Source: Podocnemis expansa
Taxonomy: Eukaryota > Chordata > Testudines > Podocnemididae
Direction of reading: 5' to 3'
Assembly (NCBI GenBank): GCA_007922195.1
Contig: ML681992.1
Coordinates: 276,075 to 340,074 of the forward strand
Length of the DNA: 64,000 bases
Position numbers and translations under genes: made by a program. The notes beneath the pieces were generated by a model. The model searched no databases, had not been told where the DNA came from, and worked only from the letters and a program-made list of their open reading frames with translations. Positions 20,741-34,172 of the stretch are shown piece after piece; positions within the stretch are counted from its first letter, which is position 1, and each line of letters begins with the position of its first letter.

Positions 20741-23700
20741 GACTAGTAGAACTAATAAGCTTCTGATCCTACAAAATTTTACACAAGTAGGCCTGTTGAA
20801 GGCAATAGGGGTTACGGTTCATAATATTAGGTACTGCAAATACATACGGATAACCTGTCTAGCTACCTTCACATGGTGGGATTTTTTGCACCAGGTCCTA
20901 GAAAAGTATAATGTTCAAGGTAGCTGAAGTATGATGGATTAAGTTTGAAAATAAGTGTGTATTAAGAAATATTTTACCTAAGCACTTAGCCTGCCGGTGA
21001 TATTAATTAGTGATAATAATGGATATCAAACCAAAGTATAATTACACATTAAACATTGGATAACTTCAGTGTAATTATCATAAAATGTCACCACAATGAA
21101 ACTATTGGTGTGAGGGGGGCAGGGCGGTGGGTGTGGGTCTCAAACATAACAAGGAACAGGGTTTAGGATATGAAACAGACCAAGAACATATATTTCTACA
21201 TATATACCTGGTATCTGAGCCTCCAAAGCTGTAGGCCTTTGAAAATATTCCAAGGCCAGAAACACCAAGAACATAAAAAACACAGCAGTGGAGACCTCTA
21301 TTCTGCACCTGAGCAAAGCTATCAGTTCTACAAAGTGACTTCAGTTTTAATTATTTATGTGACTCTACCATATCATATTTTATGTGTTGTACAGTTTAAT
21401 GATTTATGGTTTTAATGTTGATTGTGAGGCTACGAAGAAGGCTATATAGACAGATACCTTAAAAATAAAATTCATTGTTGAAATAGTGGTACTTATAATC
21501 ATTGCTTGAGAGGAAAACAGCTCTTCTGAAATATTGTTTGTTCTACTCTTCAAAGAAAAGCTTTGGTTTAATATAAAGAGTGTGTGTGTGTGTGTGTGTG
21601 TGTGTATGCGCGTGCACACCCCCCTTGCCATATTGAACATCTTGTATTAACATTACTGAATAATTGACAGATGTATATATATTTTGTTCATATGATTAAA
21701 GCTCTTGAAAACCTTAACCTGCTAGTGTCCCCTGGGAAACAAAGACCTATCCATCTGTTAGGGAACTCTGTAAATGACTGTAACATTTTACTTTTAAAAT
21801 GACAGCTGTCACCTTAGGCTTTCAGCCTTGAGAAGCAGGAGTAAAAATACAATGAAGAAAGTATGCTCTGTCAACCAAAATCAACACAACAAAACCCCTC
21901 TTAACTTGTTATTATTTTGGTCACCTTACTCTGGGCAGAGTAATACCTTTTAAAGTGCTTATGATCCGGTGTCTGGGCTGAGGCCAAATCAATAAGGTGG
22001 CAGTTATGCTGGACTGATGTTATGATTTGATAAAACACTGTATGACTGCATATATCTTCACACTTGTCTGACACACTCTTCAAAAAAGAATAAGATTTTA
22101 CAGGGATAGTGGCATGTGATAGCATCACATGAAAATTACTTCTTCTGTATTGCAGAAACCAAAGAAAGCTGAGAATGAGGGCATGAACACTTTTTTTTTT
22201 TGTTTCTTTCTTTTTTTTTTTTTGGCCCATAGGTTGACTCTTTATTTCCTTATTCTTATCCTCCTCCAGCCACCCACTCCAGTTGTGGTAGATTTTAGTA
22301 AGTGTAGCAGATTTCTCACTTCTTTTCCAGTGCCATTCTGCTTCCCCATTCTGGTATGTTATCTGAAGTAGGGGCAGGTGGAGTCATAACATTATTTGTG
22401 AAACAAAATGCAAATTCTGCTATGCAAATGGACCATTAAGAAGTAAATTAGATTGAACAGCGGTGGTAAATCAGCAATTATATTGTTTTTTTATATAGTG
22501 AGATTCCAGCACAAATAAAATGCAACAAGTTTGCAACACATGTTGTGGATGGTAATGCGAGTCACCACTGGAACAGCAACCCTAAGGCTGATGATGTGCT
22601 TTACTAAATCTGGTGCACATTTTACTGCCATTTTGACGCAGTCTTTAAAGCAGCGAATGCTGAGCAAAGTGCTTTTAGTCTGCTGGTAATACAGTGTATT
22701 AATTACTGTTTATAATAACTTCCATTTTTACATAGCTGTTGCATATTTGCGCATGTTATGCCAACTAAAACACTCAGAGTGGACTAGTGATTAATATTTA
22801 TATTGTCATTAAAATGTGCTAGCATTTACCTGTACCAACAAGCAACCTGTCATCTAGGATTATTTTTTTAAACACCTTCCCAAAACCTGGCAAACAAAGA
22901 AACAGGTGGCTTTTCAAATACAAGCCAATGTGAATTTGTATTGACTGCCACATTCTGTCATTGTGTGTGCTATACAAAACAACATACACACATTAAACGT
23001 TTATAAATGCAGCCTAGTACTTGCTGGTATTCCTTAAAAATAATTAGGATGGATTAACTCAAAGAAACATGAATGCGGATGGCTATAAAACACTTTACAA
23101 GGAGCTGTGAATTTCAAGATTTAGTCACAGCCTGTGGTGGCTCCTTGCTGCCTAGATTTGTCATTGCTTGTAAATGCTTGGATTGCATCCAGGCAAGAGG
23201 TGATGTGAACAGCACCTTGGACTAAAAGAATCTCCAGTTATCAGCAGAGCTGTCTCAGCTTTACATTCCTGATCCCACATTAAGCTTGGCAAGCCTCCAG
23301 CAAAGCTTTTCAAGCATGAGAGCTTAATTCAGATGTCCTCCAACCTTCCCTGCCTCAGCTCCAATTGTAATGGTGTGGTAAGTTGTTGGCATTTCACTTC
23401 CTCTTGTAGAGATGTTAAGGAACAAGACCTTTAAACCATGTCTTCACATCACCAGATCTATTTCCATCACCATCACACATATTCATACCCCTCCTTGAAA
23501 TTGTTAGCGGTTTTAAGATTTACCAGTTTGGTAGAATTTACTTTTAAGCTTAAAGGTCGAGGAATGGTCTTTTAAAAAAGATATTTCAGTTGCAAATTAA
23601 AGTATATAAAATAGTTAGCTCAATATTATAGGTCTTTTTATTTGTTTTATAGCCAAGTTCCTTGCTCTTCTCTTCCCCCTCCTTTTAGCTAGAGAGGAGC

Positions 23701-26058
23701 TGCTATATTTAAAAGAAAAGTCAGGGTTGCCCTTATAATCAGCATTGCTGCTAATCAGCTGTGGTAACAGCTGTGGACAGTGCTGTGACCTCCCATTTCT
23801 TCTTTGTATTATCTCAGAGAGCTATCCAGCCTTTGATTTTACTGCTCTGAGTTCTCTATAGATGGTTACTTTTTCTTTTTTTTAACTTTTTAGGCTTTTT
23901 GTAAAATGAATATTTTCTTTTTTGAACTGCTTCCTCATTCTATTCTTGAGATGCAAAAGAATATAAGATAAAAAAAATTAGCTAGCCTTCTACCAGTAGT
24001 TTGTTTATGTATAAAACCACACCACCACTAGACGGGGGTGCTAAGATAACATTACACAATAGCTGGAGGTATGCAAAACATTTTAGGGCTCAATTCATCC
24101 ATACTGCTGCATGAAGGTATAAATTGCATTATGCAGTTATTTCCCTATTTCTGGGGATTTGGAAGGGGACAGAGTGAGCAGAGTCTCTGGGGGTGCCTAG
24201 GGCCCTCAGCCATGGTCTAAAATGCCTTCTTGTGAATCTGGAGTAAGTCAAAGCCTAGATGTTTTTCAGAAAGCTTATCTTATGGCCAAAGATAAAGGCT
24301 CATTAACAGTTGTTTATCTGTCTTTTAAACACCTACTAAAACAGTTTGTTAAATAACTCAAGTTACTAAAATAATTTCACATTCTGACTATTCTTGATCT
24401 ATAACTTGATATTCCTTACCCGAGATACTGCAGTGAGACCTTATCAAATGATATGTTGTCACACCACTTTGTGCCATCTGAGTGCTAAATGCAACTAAAT
24501 CACAATACTAGTGGTTTACATGCACTGGGCACTTAGCTGGCACAAGATGTATGGCTATAGAGCATCAGACCTTTTGGGGAAAGTCTGTCATTAAGGCTCT
24601 ACACCCCCTCCAAAAAGGAAAATAATGAAAATTACTTTTTTTATTTTCAGGATTCCCAAACAGAAACCTGGACTCTGAATGCAAAAGACCTTTGAAAATC
24701 CATGTCTAAAAAGATTTAGGAGCTATTATTCACACATGCAGCATTATGATATTAGAATACTAAAGTGAAAAAATTGCTAAATAATAAGAGTAAGACCTTT
24801 GTTAGTTACATTATAATAACTGATAATTATAGAAAGTGATTAGTTTTGATGAAGTAACTCTTAGGCTAACACCTTGCTGGCAGGAGTGCAATTTTACAAT
24901 TTTTTTTCTCCTTTTACATAAATTTGTTGATTTGCTTAAAATGTCATTGCTGATAAGACAAAGGTGACATTGTGCTGGAGGATTTTAGGTGAAAAGCACA
25001 CAAACCTGTAATGTCAGGGCTAAGGCAACAGAAACAGAATGACATGGAAATTGTATAAACAGCAAAATTGTGTAAATTGAAGCTTGTGCATGCATATTGC
25101 ATGGGTTTCATAAAATAAATGTATAACATGCTAAACACTGATTTGAAAAAGATTAATTAATGCAGAATGTGGAAATGAATTAAAAGATCCAAATGAAGAA
25201 AGCCCAGTCATGAAAGATCCTGGACCAGCAGCTCAAAGAACAGGACTGAAGGCTCTGACCAGAGATCAGAGGCCGTGACAAGCATCAGGAAATATAGGAC
25301 AACTTCCATGAGCCTGCAAATGTGGTAGTTTGGACCCCTTACTAATTGTATCTCATCTTTTTATCCTCTGGAATAAATATGTTCGGACACACTGTAAGTG
25401 ACAATGCTTCTGTCAGAAATTTTAAAATTAAAGGCAAGAATTGATTAAGCGTTAATTGGGTGGATTTGTGAATCAGTTTCCTACCTTAGACGCCTGTGGT
25501 CCATTATGTACATATTTAAGTCATTTGAGACCCAAATAGGACGTCAGAGATATTGTGATTTATCACTGTCACTCCTTTAAATGCAGATGGATAATAAGAA
25601 TATAATCATTATATAGTTATAAGCTAAACTAAGTAGTTACAAAACACACTAACTACATAAAACATGCACACTAAATAGACCATTTCCCAATTTTTAACAG
25701 AAAACACTGAAAAGGTATCAGCTAGGCTATAGATGAATCATATATAGTTTCTTGATCATGACCTTGTTCTGTAACAGGCACTCCCATAGGACTCAGTAGT
25801 AGTAATAAAATTTCAGTATAAAAACTGTTACTCTAGGAATTCAAAGGTGGCCATATTTTTTAAAACAATGTGTTCAGATCTTGTCTACCCACATTTATTA
25901 TGTATACATTGGAACAACAGTTTACACGCCTAAAGATGGACAAAGGTTCTCTACCTCCAAAAGCTTACAGCCTGGAATTTTTTTATAATGAAAAAATACC
26001 ATAAAAATTCTCTTTTACGGAATAAAAGTAGATTAAATGTGTCCTTTGTTTACTTTTT
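20741..26058. other. AT-rich single-copy region, no gene recognised
   Basis: About 5.3 kb without a recognisable gene or dated repeat. It includes a (TG)n tract at 21580-21604 and T-runs near 22190-22222. Its low repeat content next to PCDH17 makes it a reasonable place for distal regulatory elements, but nothing in the sequence alone proves one. Confidence 0.5.
21580..21604. repeat. (TG)n microsatellite
   Basis: About twelve TG units followed by a TATGCGCGTGCAC alternation, a purine-pyrimidine tract of the Z-DNA-prone type. Confidence 0.92.
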
Positions 26059-26134
26059 TATAATATAATATAATATAATATAATATAATATAATATAATA
26101 TAATATAATATAATATAATATAATATAATATAAA
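26059..26134. repeat. (TAATA)n microsatellite
   Basis: Pure pentamer array of about fifteen units. Confidence 0.95.
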
Positions 26135-26436
26135 AGAGAACACCACTAAGGTGCTGCTAAGAAGCAGCTGGAGGGCAAATGAGTATGTGATATAGAAGTT
26201 TTCTTCTGTGACCTGTTTTCTTCCACTTTATGAATATCAGATGAAAACTTACTTACACTGAAAAATGTTACAAATAATAGTGATACCGGTAAGGAGGACC
26301 TGAGTAGCAAGAATGGGGGAAAAGCCTTTTGATGTGAGGCCAAAAAGATGTATTTTGTCTGGAATGTAGCTATCAGCCTAATGATCCATATCTTTGTCAC
26401 CTTCAGACTATTGGACTGCTGCAAAGAGTTCTCCAT

Positions 26437-26811
26437 GGGTATGCCTATGCTTGCAAGTCAGTTCAAATTAAGGAGGCTTAATTCAGACTAACTTAGTACT
26501 CGTCTACATAGGCTTTCATTAGTTCGAACTAAGGAATTCCTTAATTTGAACTAATGAAAGCTTAGTTCAAACTAGTAAGACCTGCCAGTTAGTTCAAACT
26601 AAGACCTTAGTTCAATCCTTAGTTTGAACTAAGGATGATGTAGACAAGGCTTAATCCTTAGTTCAAACTTATTAATAATGTTAACATTACTTTGAATTAG
26701 TCCACGTTGTTAATTCGAACCGGTAAGTTCGCGTTTAGTTTGAACTAAACTCAAACTTATTAGTTCAAATTAATAAATTCAAACTAACTTTTCTTAGTGT
26801 AGACATAGCCC
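26437..26811. mobile_element. Palindrome-array MITE (TTAGTTCGAACTAA subfamily)
   Basis: About 375 bp. The right end reads, in reverse, GGGCTATGTCTACACT, and the left end GGGTATGCCTATGC is its decayed partner. The interior holds roughly ten variants of TTAGTTCGAACTAA; the perfect form is at 26519-26532, and most others have the central CG changed to TG or CA. No coding capacity. Target duplication not resolved. Confidence 0.78.
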
Positions 26812-26878
26812 ACATGACTATTTCTTAAGATCTCTTGGGGCTTGCCTAAATAGTGCACTAGTTCACATCACACACAAG

Positions 26879-27085
26879 CAGTGTTCCCTCTAATTACTCA
26901 CAGAATCATAGAACCATAGGGTTCAAACTGCATGTGCAAACAATTTCTTTGTGTGCACAAAAACGTTTCTTTGTGAGCACCAGTATTAGCACTATTGAAT
27001 TTTTTTGTGCACTTTATTTTGTTGTGTGCTCAGGGTTCATGACCTGTGTGCATGCACACGAGCATGCAGCTTAGAGGGAACAGTG
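26879..27085. mobile_element. Short non-autonomous hAT element
   Basis: 207 bp between perfect 8-bp target duplications cacacaag (26871-26878 and 27086-27093). Terminal inverted repeats CAGTGTTCCCTCTAA and CACTGTTCCCTCTAA differ at one of 15 positions. It carries no coding capacity. The flanking region is also hAT-rich. Confidence 0.92.
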
Positions 27086-27117
27086 CACACAAGTAAAAAT
27101 TCTAGTGTGTTCTAGTG

Positions 27118-27302
27118 CAGTGGTTTTCAAACCAAGGGTGAGGACCCAGTATTGGGTCGCAGACCCTCAGGTATTGGGTTGTGACACTGCTTGCTGCCTC
27201 CACTGCGAGACTGCAGGGCATTGTTCAAAGATGTAATTGTTGGGTTGCAGGCATAAATGATTTTTTTTAAACTGAGTCTCCAGAAAAATTTGAAAACCAC
27301 TG
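27118..27302. mobile_element. Short non-autonomous hAT element
   Basis: 185 bp with identical inverted ends (TG)CAGTGGTTTTCAAA, a classic hAT terminus. The target duplication is not clear because both flanks contain CTAGT motifs. The interior is non-coding. Confidence 0.8.
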
Positions 27303-27584
27303 CACTAGTCTGTCATGAACTAGCTACTTTCTGTTGGTGAGCACTGAAAGTTCCTTTATGTGTTAATGTAGTCCCATCTCAAACAGGACAGCATTAATGT
27401 ACACTAGAGGTGTGCAGGCACAGACTCCATATAGGTCAGTTAGTGCACATGCTCGTGTTTACTAGAATTTAAATCTCTTGTATATGGACAAATTCACCAT
27501 GTAGAAAAACTCTTAGAAACTGTTGCTAGCATGGAACGTGATTTGTTTTGTTAAAGAGTGTTTCTTCTTCAAAGCATGTTTAAA

Positions 27585-27897
27585 AATATGCCTCATTTGT
27601 ACTGGCTTCCAATTCATTTGGTACAAATTAAGCTGCTGGTTTTAACTTACAATACTTGAATGTCTTAGATAATTCACAGATTGCTTCTCTTTTTGTGATA
27701 AAATATTAGCAGAAGCACTTTAGCTACCAGTCTTCTTGTTAAACTATGAGAGTCCTTGACCGCTCCCTTTCTCCATAAGTTGTTAACCAGAGCCTAAATC
27801 CTTGACCACCCGGCCCTGTATATATAGTCTAACTGTGGTTCCTGTCCTTATTTGGGGAAAATAGAAGAGTCTCTGTGCGCATATTATATTTTTGTGC

Positions 27898-27943
<46 letters not shown>
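27585..27943 (+). mobile_element. L2-like LINE 3' end
   Basis: The sequence from 'ttgtactggcttccaattcatttgg' through 'tacaaattaagctgctggttttaac' matches the C-terminal RT-to-end region of L2 LINEs (family pattern HWLPI.FRI.FK.L.LTYK). It degrades afterwards and runs into an AAT tail, as L2 3' ends often do. Dead copy. Confidence 0.55.
27898..27943. repeat. (AAT)n microsatellite
   Basis: Pure AAT trinucleotide tract of about fifteen units at the end of the L2-like fragment, probably grown from its 3' tail. Confidence 0.95.
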
Positions 27944-27944
<1 letters not shown>

Positions 27945-28843
27945 CTGTTCTAAAAATGCCTATCAAAAATGTGCTGTGCTTTTATTTTGAAACTAAAACA
28001 GACTCCACAGACTGACTCCCGTGTCTATTAAGAAAGAAAGAACACACTGTCTTCTAACCACTTAGGGAAATGGTTCTCTTAATTTTGAATTTAACATATT
28101 GTGAACGGGGTACAATTAGTAATCATGAGCTTTGAACAAAGGGCAATACTGTGTTCCCTATGACCTCACATGCATCCTGGAAAATGTGACTCAAAAGGTT
28201 TAAAGATGGCTCATTAACTTTCTGATCCATTTCTGTGTGCACTATTGACTCTAAGCTGACCTTTTACAATTCAGGCTACACATATATTGCAGAGGGCTAT
28301 CTCCCCATTACTGTCAGTGAAATTCTGCCTGTAGGGGACATGTAACTAAGTGAAGAAATATACTTTCAGTTGCTTTCATGTCTCAGATTTATAAGGGTTG
28401 AGAATAGGATATTTGTCTCATGAGTGAACACCCTGAAGCAGCTATATATGATTGGCATAGGGGGGATCTAAGAATCTTTATTTAATAGACTGGCCACTTT
28501 CCAAATGAGAAATCAATGACTGTATTCTGGGGCAACAAGAACATATGATGGTTTATGCCTCTTTATTCTACACAGAGTATGTATCCAGCTAAGCTGTGAA
28601 TTATGCAGACAAAGCTGATAATGGCAAGACAGCAAACATCCCCCTATCAAACAAGGACTTCAGTAGCATAAGGTACGTTCTGGCAGGACTTTGCATAGAC
28701 AGGGCTTGCTGGAGTTTGGAATGCAGCCTGTAGAAAGACAATCATATTGCAGTGGAAAATAGATGAAAACAATAGGGGTTTTCTGTGTGGAGGATAGTTA
28801 GGTAATTTAGATGAAGGATGGTTTTGTTTCTGCATGCTATAGA
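27944..28843. other. Intergenic, no gene recognised
   Basis: Mixed AT-rich sequence between the L2-like fragment and the next hAT element. No frame above 80 codons, no RNA gene, no assignable repeat. Confidence 0.5.
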
Positions 28844-28851
28844 AGATACGG

Positions 28852-29199
28852 CAAGGATCTTTAACCCGTGGCTCTAGAGCCACATGCGGCTCTTTGGCTG
28901 CCGCTTTGTGAGTCAGGGCTCCAGGTCACTGGTCCCCTCCCCTTTCCACAGTCACCAAAATGACCTTGAGAGCAGCCCATGGCAGGCTCCAGACTCCATC
29001 CACCCACACCAGAGGGAACCTGTAGGGGCCCACTCCTGGTTCTGGGTTCTCCCTCACCCAGACCTGGGAATCCTGCACCAGATGCTTGAGTCCAGCTCCC
29101 CCCACCAGGAGGCTACACCCACTGCAGCTCTCAAAACACTTAGTTATTGAAGGAAATTTTAAAAATGGCTCCTCTTATCTTTTGGGTTGCTGACCCCTG
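28852..29199. mobile_element. Non-autonomous hAT element
   Basis: 348 bp starting CAAGGATCTTTAACCC and ending, in reverse, CAGGGGTCAGCAACCC, typical hAT ends. Flanking octamers agatacgg (28844-28851) and agacatgg (29200-29207) differ by two transitions. The interior near 28870 has 'ggctctagagccacatgcggctcttt', shared by a common reptile hAT group. The 88-codon frame inside has no domain. Confidence 0.78.
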
Positions 29200-29340
29200 A
29201 GACATGGGATGAATGAATAGCCATTCTGTTTATAGGACTGTGAAGATCAGCCTCTGGTAAAACAAAATTGAAAAGGACAAAAGTCCATGTGAGAAAACAG
29301 TGACATAGAAGTTGGGTGTTCACAAATAGCTCCCTAATAC

Positions 29341-29425
29341 CTGAAGTAAGTGGGTTTTTCTCCCACAAAAGCTCATGCAATGTTTGTTAGTCTTTAAGTG
29401 CCACAGGACTCCTTGTTTGTTTTAG
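29341..29425 (+). mobile_element. Penelope-like element terminal fragment
   Basis: GAAGTAAGTGGGTTTTTCTC, CCCACAAAAGCTCATGC and TTGTTAGTCTTTAAGTGCCA follow each other as in the complete terminal arms at 14700-16038; only the outermost ~85 bp remain. Confidence 0.78.
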
Positions 29426-32240
29426 TAAATATAAATTTGTCAAAGCAAACACCATTTTCTTATTTGTTGGTTGAAAATTTGGGGAAGACACTCCCCACAG
29501 TTCCACATGTATCAACCTATTACCATTATGCCACATGGGTAAACAAAGAAGACATTACACTAGAACACTTCAGAAAAGTCCTTTTCCATGTCATTTAGTG
29601 AATTGCTCTTGAAGCCAAAAGTAAGCTAGTCATGGGCTAAACAGGACTGTATATTTTGTCAATAAAACGAGCAGCACACTTAAGACTTAGTTACATTTTT
29701 CCCTGTTGCTTTGTCATGTTGCTTGCAAGAGAACATGAATAGACATTACTTACCACTGTTTCACAGGACATTGAGAAAGATTTAATAAATAATAATAATA
29801 AAATACTGTACATCTTTTGGATTATTTTTCTACTTGTGCCCTTGAACAGTCATTTGATCTTTCTTTTGTTGGTCTGACAGCCTTTAAGAACTGAGGCCTT
29901 CACTTATAATACTTTTGGTTAGTTCACTTCAGTATAGTGAACCAAACTGTCCTATTACTGAAGCTCTATATTCTTGTAATAATAGCCTGTAGGGCTTCAT
30001 CACATCGGCTACTTAAAAGATAACCCTATTCAGCTTGATGAAAAGTCTTCACCACTTTCCTGTTAAGAGAAAACGGTTACACATTTCTAATAAATGAAGT
30101 GGAAACTGTCTTTTTTTTTTTTTTTTTTGGCAAACTGATAACTAGCTGTAACAGCCACATTGCCACAAGTTGCTTTTCCAAAGTAATTACCATCAGGCTC
30201 CCTGTGGTATGCAGTGTTTAACACGTTTCTTCTCTGCTAATGAATGCAAGAGCAGGCAACACCACTATTAGTAATTGCTTTTTATTCGTAGTCCTCATTT
30301 TCCAGATAGGTCACATTAAACACAGCCATTAAACAATAGCGATTGAGATAATCCATACAATGTATGCTGCTTTCATTTTTTTGTTTTGTTTTTAAGTATT
30401 GTTCACCTTTCAGTTGGTGCAGCTCTTAGCCATATGGGGAGACAGGGACTGATAAATGTGAACTGCCAACCTGTGAAACAATGGGGCCAGAGAAGTCAAG
30501 ACCTTTATAAGGTTTCATTCAATTACACTTCAAATCAACAAATCTTGATAGCCAAAACTCCCTGTTGAATTAATGCACTGATAAATGTTGCCTGACGTCA
30601 AAAGAATGTAATTAGACAATAATGAGTGGGTGTACAGCATGCCAGACTTCAGACTACTGGTTGACCTCAGCACTTCTACACCATTAGGCAACAAACAGCT
30701 GGAAAGCTAGTTTGAATAAAGCATCAAGCTCCATTACTGGCAACTGCATGACATTTTAATGGACATACTTCTAAGTGGACAATCTCCTGTGTGCTTTAAT
30801 GGCAAATCATATTTCTGGAGAAGATCTCTTTTAATAGATAGGCTTAGAGAAAAAAGTACATTTTCTAACTGATTTTGAATCCAGTTATTTATCATGTGCG
30901 TGGTCAATTTTTCTATGAAATCATAGGAAATGTTACTGTCTTATTTGCTTTGGTTAATATACAAGTGGCATATAGACTTCCATTCCTCTTTGTTCATGTT
31001 TCACACTTCTTTATCAGTTACTGAATAGATTCTCCCCTTGTAACAATAATTTTTTTTTACCACTGTCTGGTGAAAGTTTTCATTTAGTATTAAACATCAC
31101 TTTTAAAATCTGCGTTATGTGTATAAGGAAGGCAAGAATTAATCCTTGGGCTTTAGTTTTAGTTGCTGGGTTGTTTCCAGTTGTAGTGGCAGGGAGGTTG
31201 AGGGATAAACTTATATTTTATTTTCTCCATGTGTGGTATTTCCTTTACTTAATCACACAAATGCCAACTTAACCCTCGAAACTTCCCCACATATAAACTT
31301 TATCAGCTGATCATGATGTACCATCAACAGCACGAGGTCACTACTAAATTATGAAGCAGATATCATATTCTGGGATTGTCTCATTGGAAACAATCGGCCA
31401 TGGATCTACAACACAAAGCAGTTTCTGAACAAATTAAATAAAAGCAAGATTTCCTAAACTCAGCTATAAAGCTGTGAGTCATGAATTCCGTATTACCTCA
31501 GACTCGTAAATAAATAATCACTACTAAATACAGATAATGTGTTAAACAGCTCAGGCTAGTAAATCACTAGTGACAGAGAGCCTTAAGGTAAATTTCTTTC
31601 ATGCTGGCACAGCCCTTTCTCAGAATATTGTGTTTTTATGTCTTCAGACACATACAATGAATTGTACAATTGGTTGCTCAGTGTTAAAAATGTTTATAAA
31701 ACAAACAACCCTCCATCACTTGACTACATTTACATACTGTTTTAGGTTTAGCTGCATAATGGGTCTCACTGGCTGAACTAAAAGCTTGGTGTTGACAGAA
31801 TAAAGGGATGGGAACCATGGAAATAAGCATAAAAGACAGGCAGAACAAAAAATGCTCCTCCCTCTGCCATGGAATTTTAGCTATCAAGCAAAATCAAATT
31901 TCAATCTCTTGGCAAAATAATACTGTAGAACACGGACAACACCACATTTTAGATACACAGATAGTCCAAAATATGGAGAGCTTGACAAAGCATGTACAAT
32001 ATCCTTTGTTTACATATGATTGTAGACTTTCTGTACAGTGCAAGCTGAGAGCAAACTTTTGGAATGGCTAATTTCCAAGAACCAATGACAATTCATTGTA
32101 GGACTGACTAGATGAGACTGAGAATACCATTTTCATGGAATACACATCGCAACCAGATGTTAGTCAACTTGATTTCTTGAATTGGTTTATATTATTGAAG
32201 CCTTGTGGGATCTGAAATGAATTAAATTCACTCTTTTAAA
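29426..32240. other. Downstream flank of PCDH17, no gene recognised
   Basis: AT-rich sequence with almost no recognisable transposon, in contrast to the repeat-dense remainder of the window. It may contain part of a longer PCDH17 3' UTR if distal polyadenylation is used. A T-run lies near 30110-30128. No other coding exon seen. Confidence 0.5.
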
Positions 32241-32244
32241 TATA

Positions 32245-34172
32245 GTTAGAGATATGACTGTTTAAATTTATTGTAATCCAAATGAGTTTCCTATAACTGT
32301 ATATCATGGTGCTATGTCGTGGAGTGTAAGGCTCCAGAGGAAAACATTGGTCTAAGCATTTTTTCCTTTGCTGCTTCTTGTAGTAATTTCATTTTAAGCA
32401 AATAATTAAATGGGATTTTTTTTCAACTTTTATCTAGAAACAATTGTGAAATTTGTGAAACACCATAAAGTACAGAAGTTAAGAGAGAAAGAGAGCTTAT
32501 CTTTGCAAATTATTCCAACAAGACAGTAACAAAGCAACTTAAAATAATAGAAAAACAAACAAAGAAAAGCAGCCCACCTTCAACACCTTTGTAAACTACA
32601 GCATGTTTCAAGAAACAAGAAAAACAGTGTTTTTACCACACAGGCTCTGACATTTTCATATTCAATGAATTTAGCAATAGCATAAAACATTACATATTAG
32701 GATCAGTTATGATTTCAACCAAGAATGTGTTACCTTAACAGACTGGCTGCGTATGTGCTTAGAAAAGGAGGTTTCAGGTATTGGTTCAAGTGTAATTTTT
32801 GTTATTAAACATGGGTTTGCAATGGACGGACTTGCACATGACCATGACTGATAGCTGTATTTGTAGGCCGTTCAGTTAGCTCCATCAGCTCACTCAAACA
32901 CATTCTGAACAGATTATGTACTGAAGTACTTTGTAGACCATACATTAAACAAGAGACTTTGCTCTGAGGCACTGCTTCCCACACTCCATGGGGAAAAGGA
33001 AGCAGGAGAAAACAAAACTCATAGAGTTCGACAGCTACTGAGGCAACACTTGCCATTTACAATATAAGCCCAAATATTTTTGCAACACAACTATATATTA
33101 ATTTAATAAAATACACAATATAGCTCTTATACACTCAACAATTTGGCTCATATGCACTGAATCTGCAATAAATCAATAAAAATATGTCATTTGATGTAAA
33201 CACATTGAATCTTCTTACATTTGCACATTTAAATGGTCATGTGATTTGTGTAGATGTCAAAGACATTTTCACTTTCCTGAGCTATTTTAGTGTCCACAAA
33301 TTAATACAAAGTGTTTGTTAATAATGTTAATTTGTTTCATGTATTACCCTCAAAGGTAATTATTTTTTCAAACTAGTATTTTAGCTCAGGTTTGTTTCTA
33401 ACTTAGGGCTGCTAACTATTTATACTTTTGTTGGACACTAAAATGCTAAACAGGTATTTAAACCTTTTTTCTTCTTTTTATCAAGTGAATTAGCTTGTGT
33501 GTGTGCAGGACAAAATGGACTATATCATCTTACATTTAACTTTAATGTGATATGAGGTGCGTTACTAATGACCAGGATATGTTTTGCTGAATAATGATCT
33601 GGAATGATTTTTGTTTCTGTTTTTCTTTCATTTTTGTGGCTAGTAATTTATACAGAAATGTTTACCACAAATGAATGTTAATGTTTGGTGTAGCTTGGAC
33701 TACTACAAAATCTTTTTTTAGGACTTTCAATAGAAGCCTGTGGTGACTGCTGGAAATCCACCACAGATCAGAATGATTCAACCCTGCTTTTCATGGGGTT
33801 TATAGGTAAACAGTAAAGTCAGCATCAGCTATTGAGGACAGTCTTAAAATATCACATGAAGTTCTATTCCTCCTTTTTCATACCTTCCTATCAGATTGTC
33901 AAAATGGCACCGACTTTCCTTCTTTCTCTTGGTTCTTAATGTACTTCACTCTGTCCTAATGAAAGTTTGGTCAAAATGAAACCAGTATTTTCTGTGAAAA
34001 AGAAAGAGCGGTGAAAAGAACATACTTGTGGGCACTTCAGACGTTCACTAAAAGCCTTAAAGCAGCATTGGTCTTCCTTCATCCCTGTAAAACTCTTAGA
34101 ACCAGGGGTGATCTCCCCCCCCCCCCCGATAAGCAGAAGAGGCAAGTAAATGCCACCCTACGCATTTTTTTT
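32245..34172 (-). other. PCDH17: Presumed PCDH17 3' untranslated region
   Basis: Lies directly downstream (minus strand) of the PCDH17 stop codon. No canonical AATAAA occurs on the minus strand until 32267-32272, so the shortest 3' UTR using a canonical hexamer would be about 1.9 kb. The stretch is AT-rich and free of recognised transposons, which fits a conserved UTR. A C-run at 34117-34129 marks a local weak spot for sequencing. The extent is inferred; longer forms or ATTAAA use are possible. Confidence 0.45.
32267..32272 (-). terminator. Candidate PCDH17 polyadenylation signal AATAAA
   Basis: First canonical hexamer on the minus strand after the PCDH17 stop codon (TTTATT on the plus strand). 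Cleavage would fall around 32240-32255. No downstream GU-rich element was verified, so this is a position to test rather than a firm site. Confidence 0.3.
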
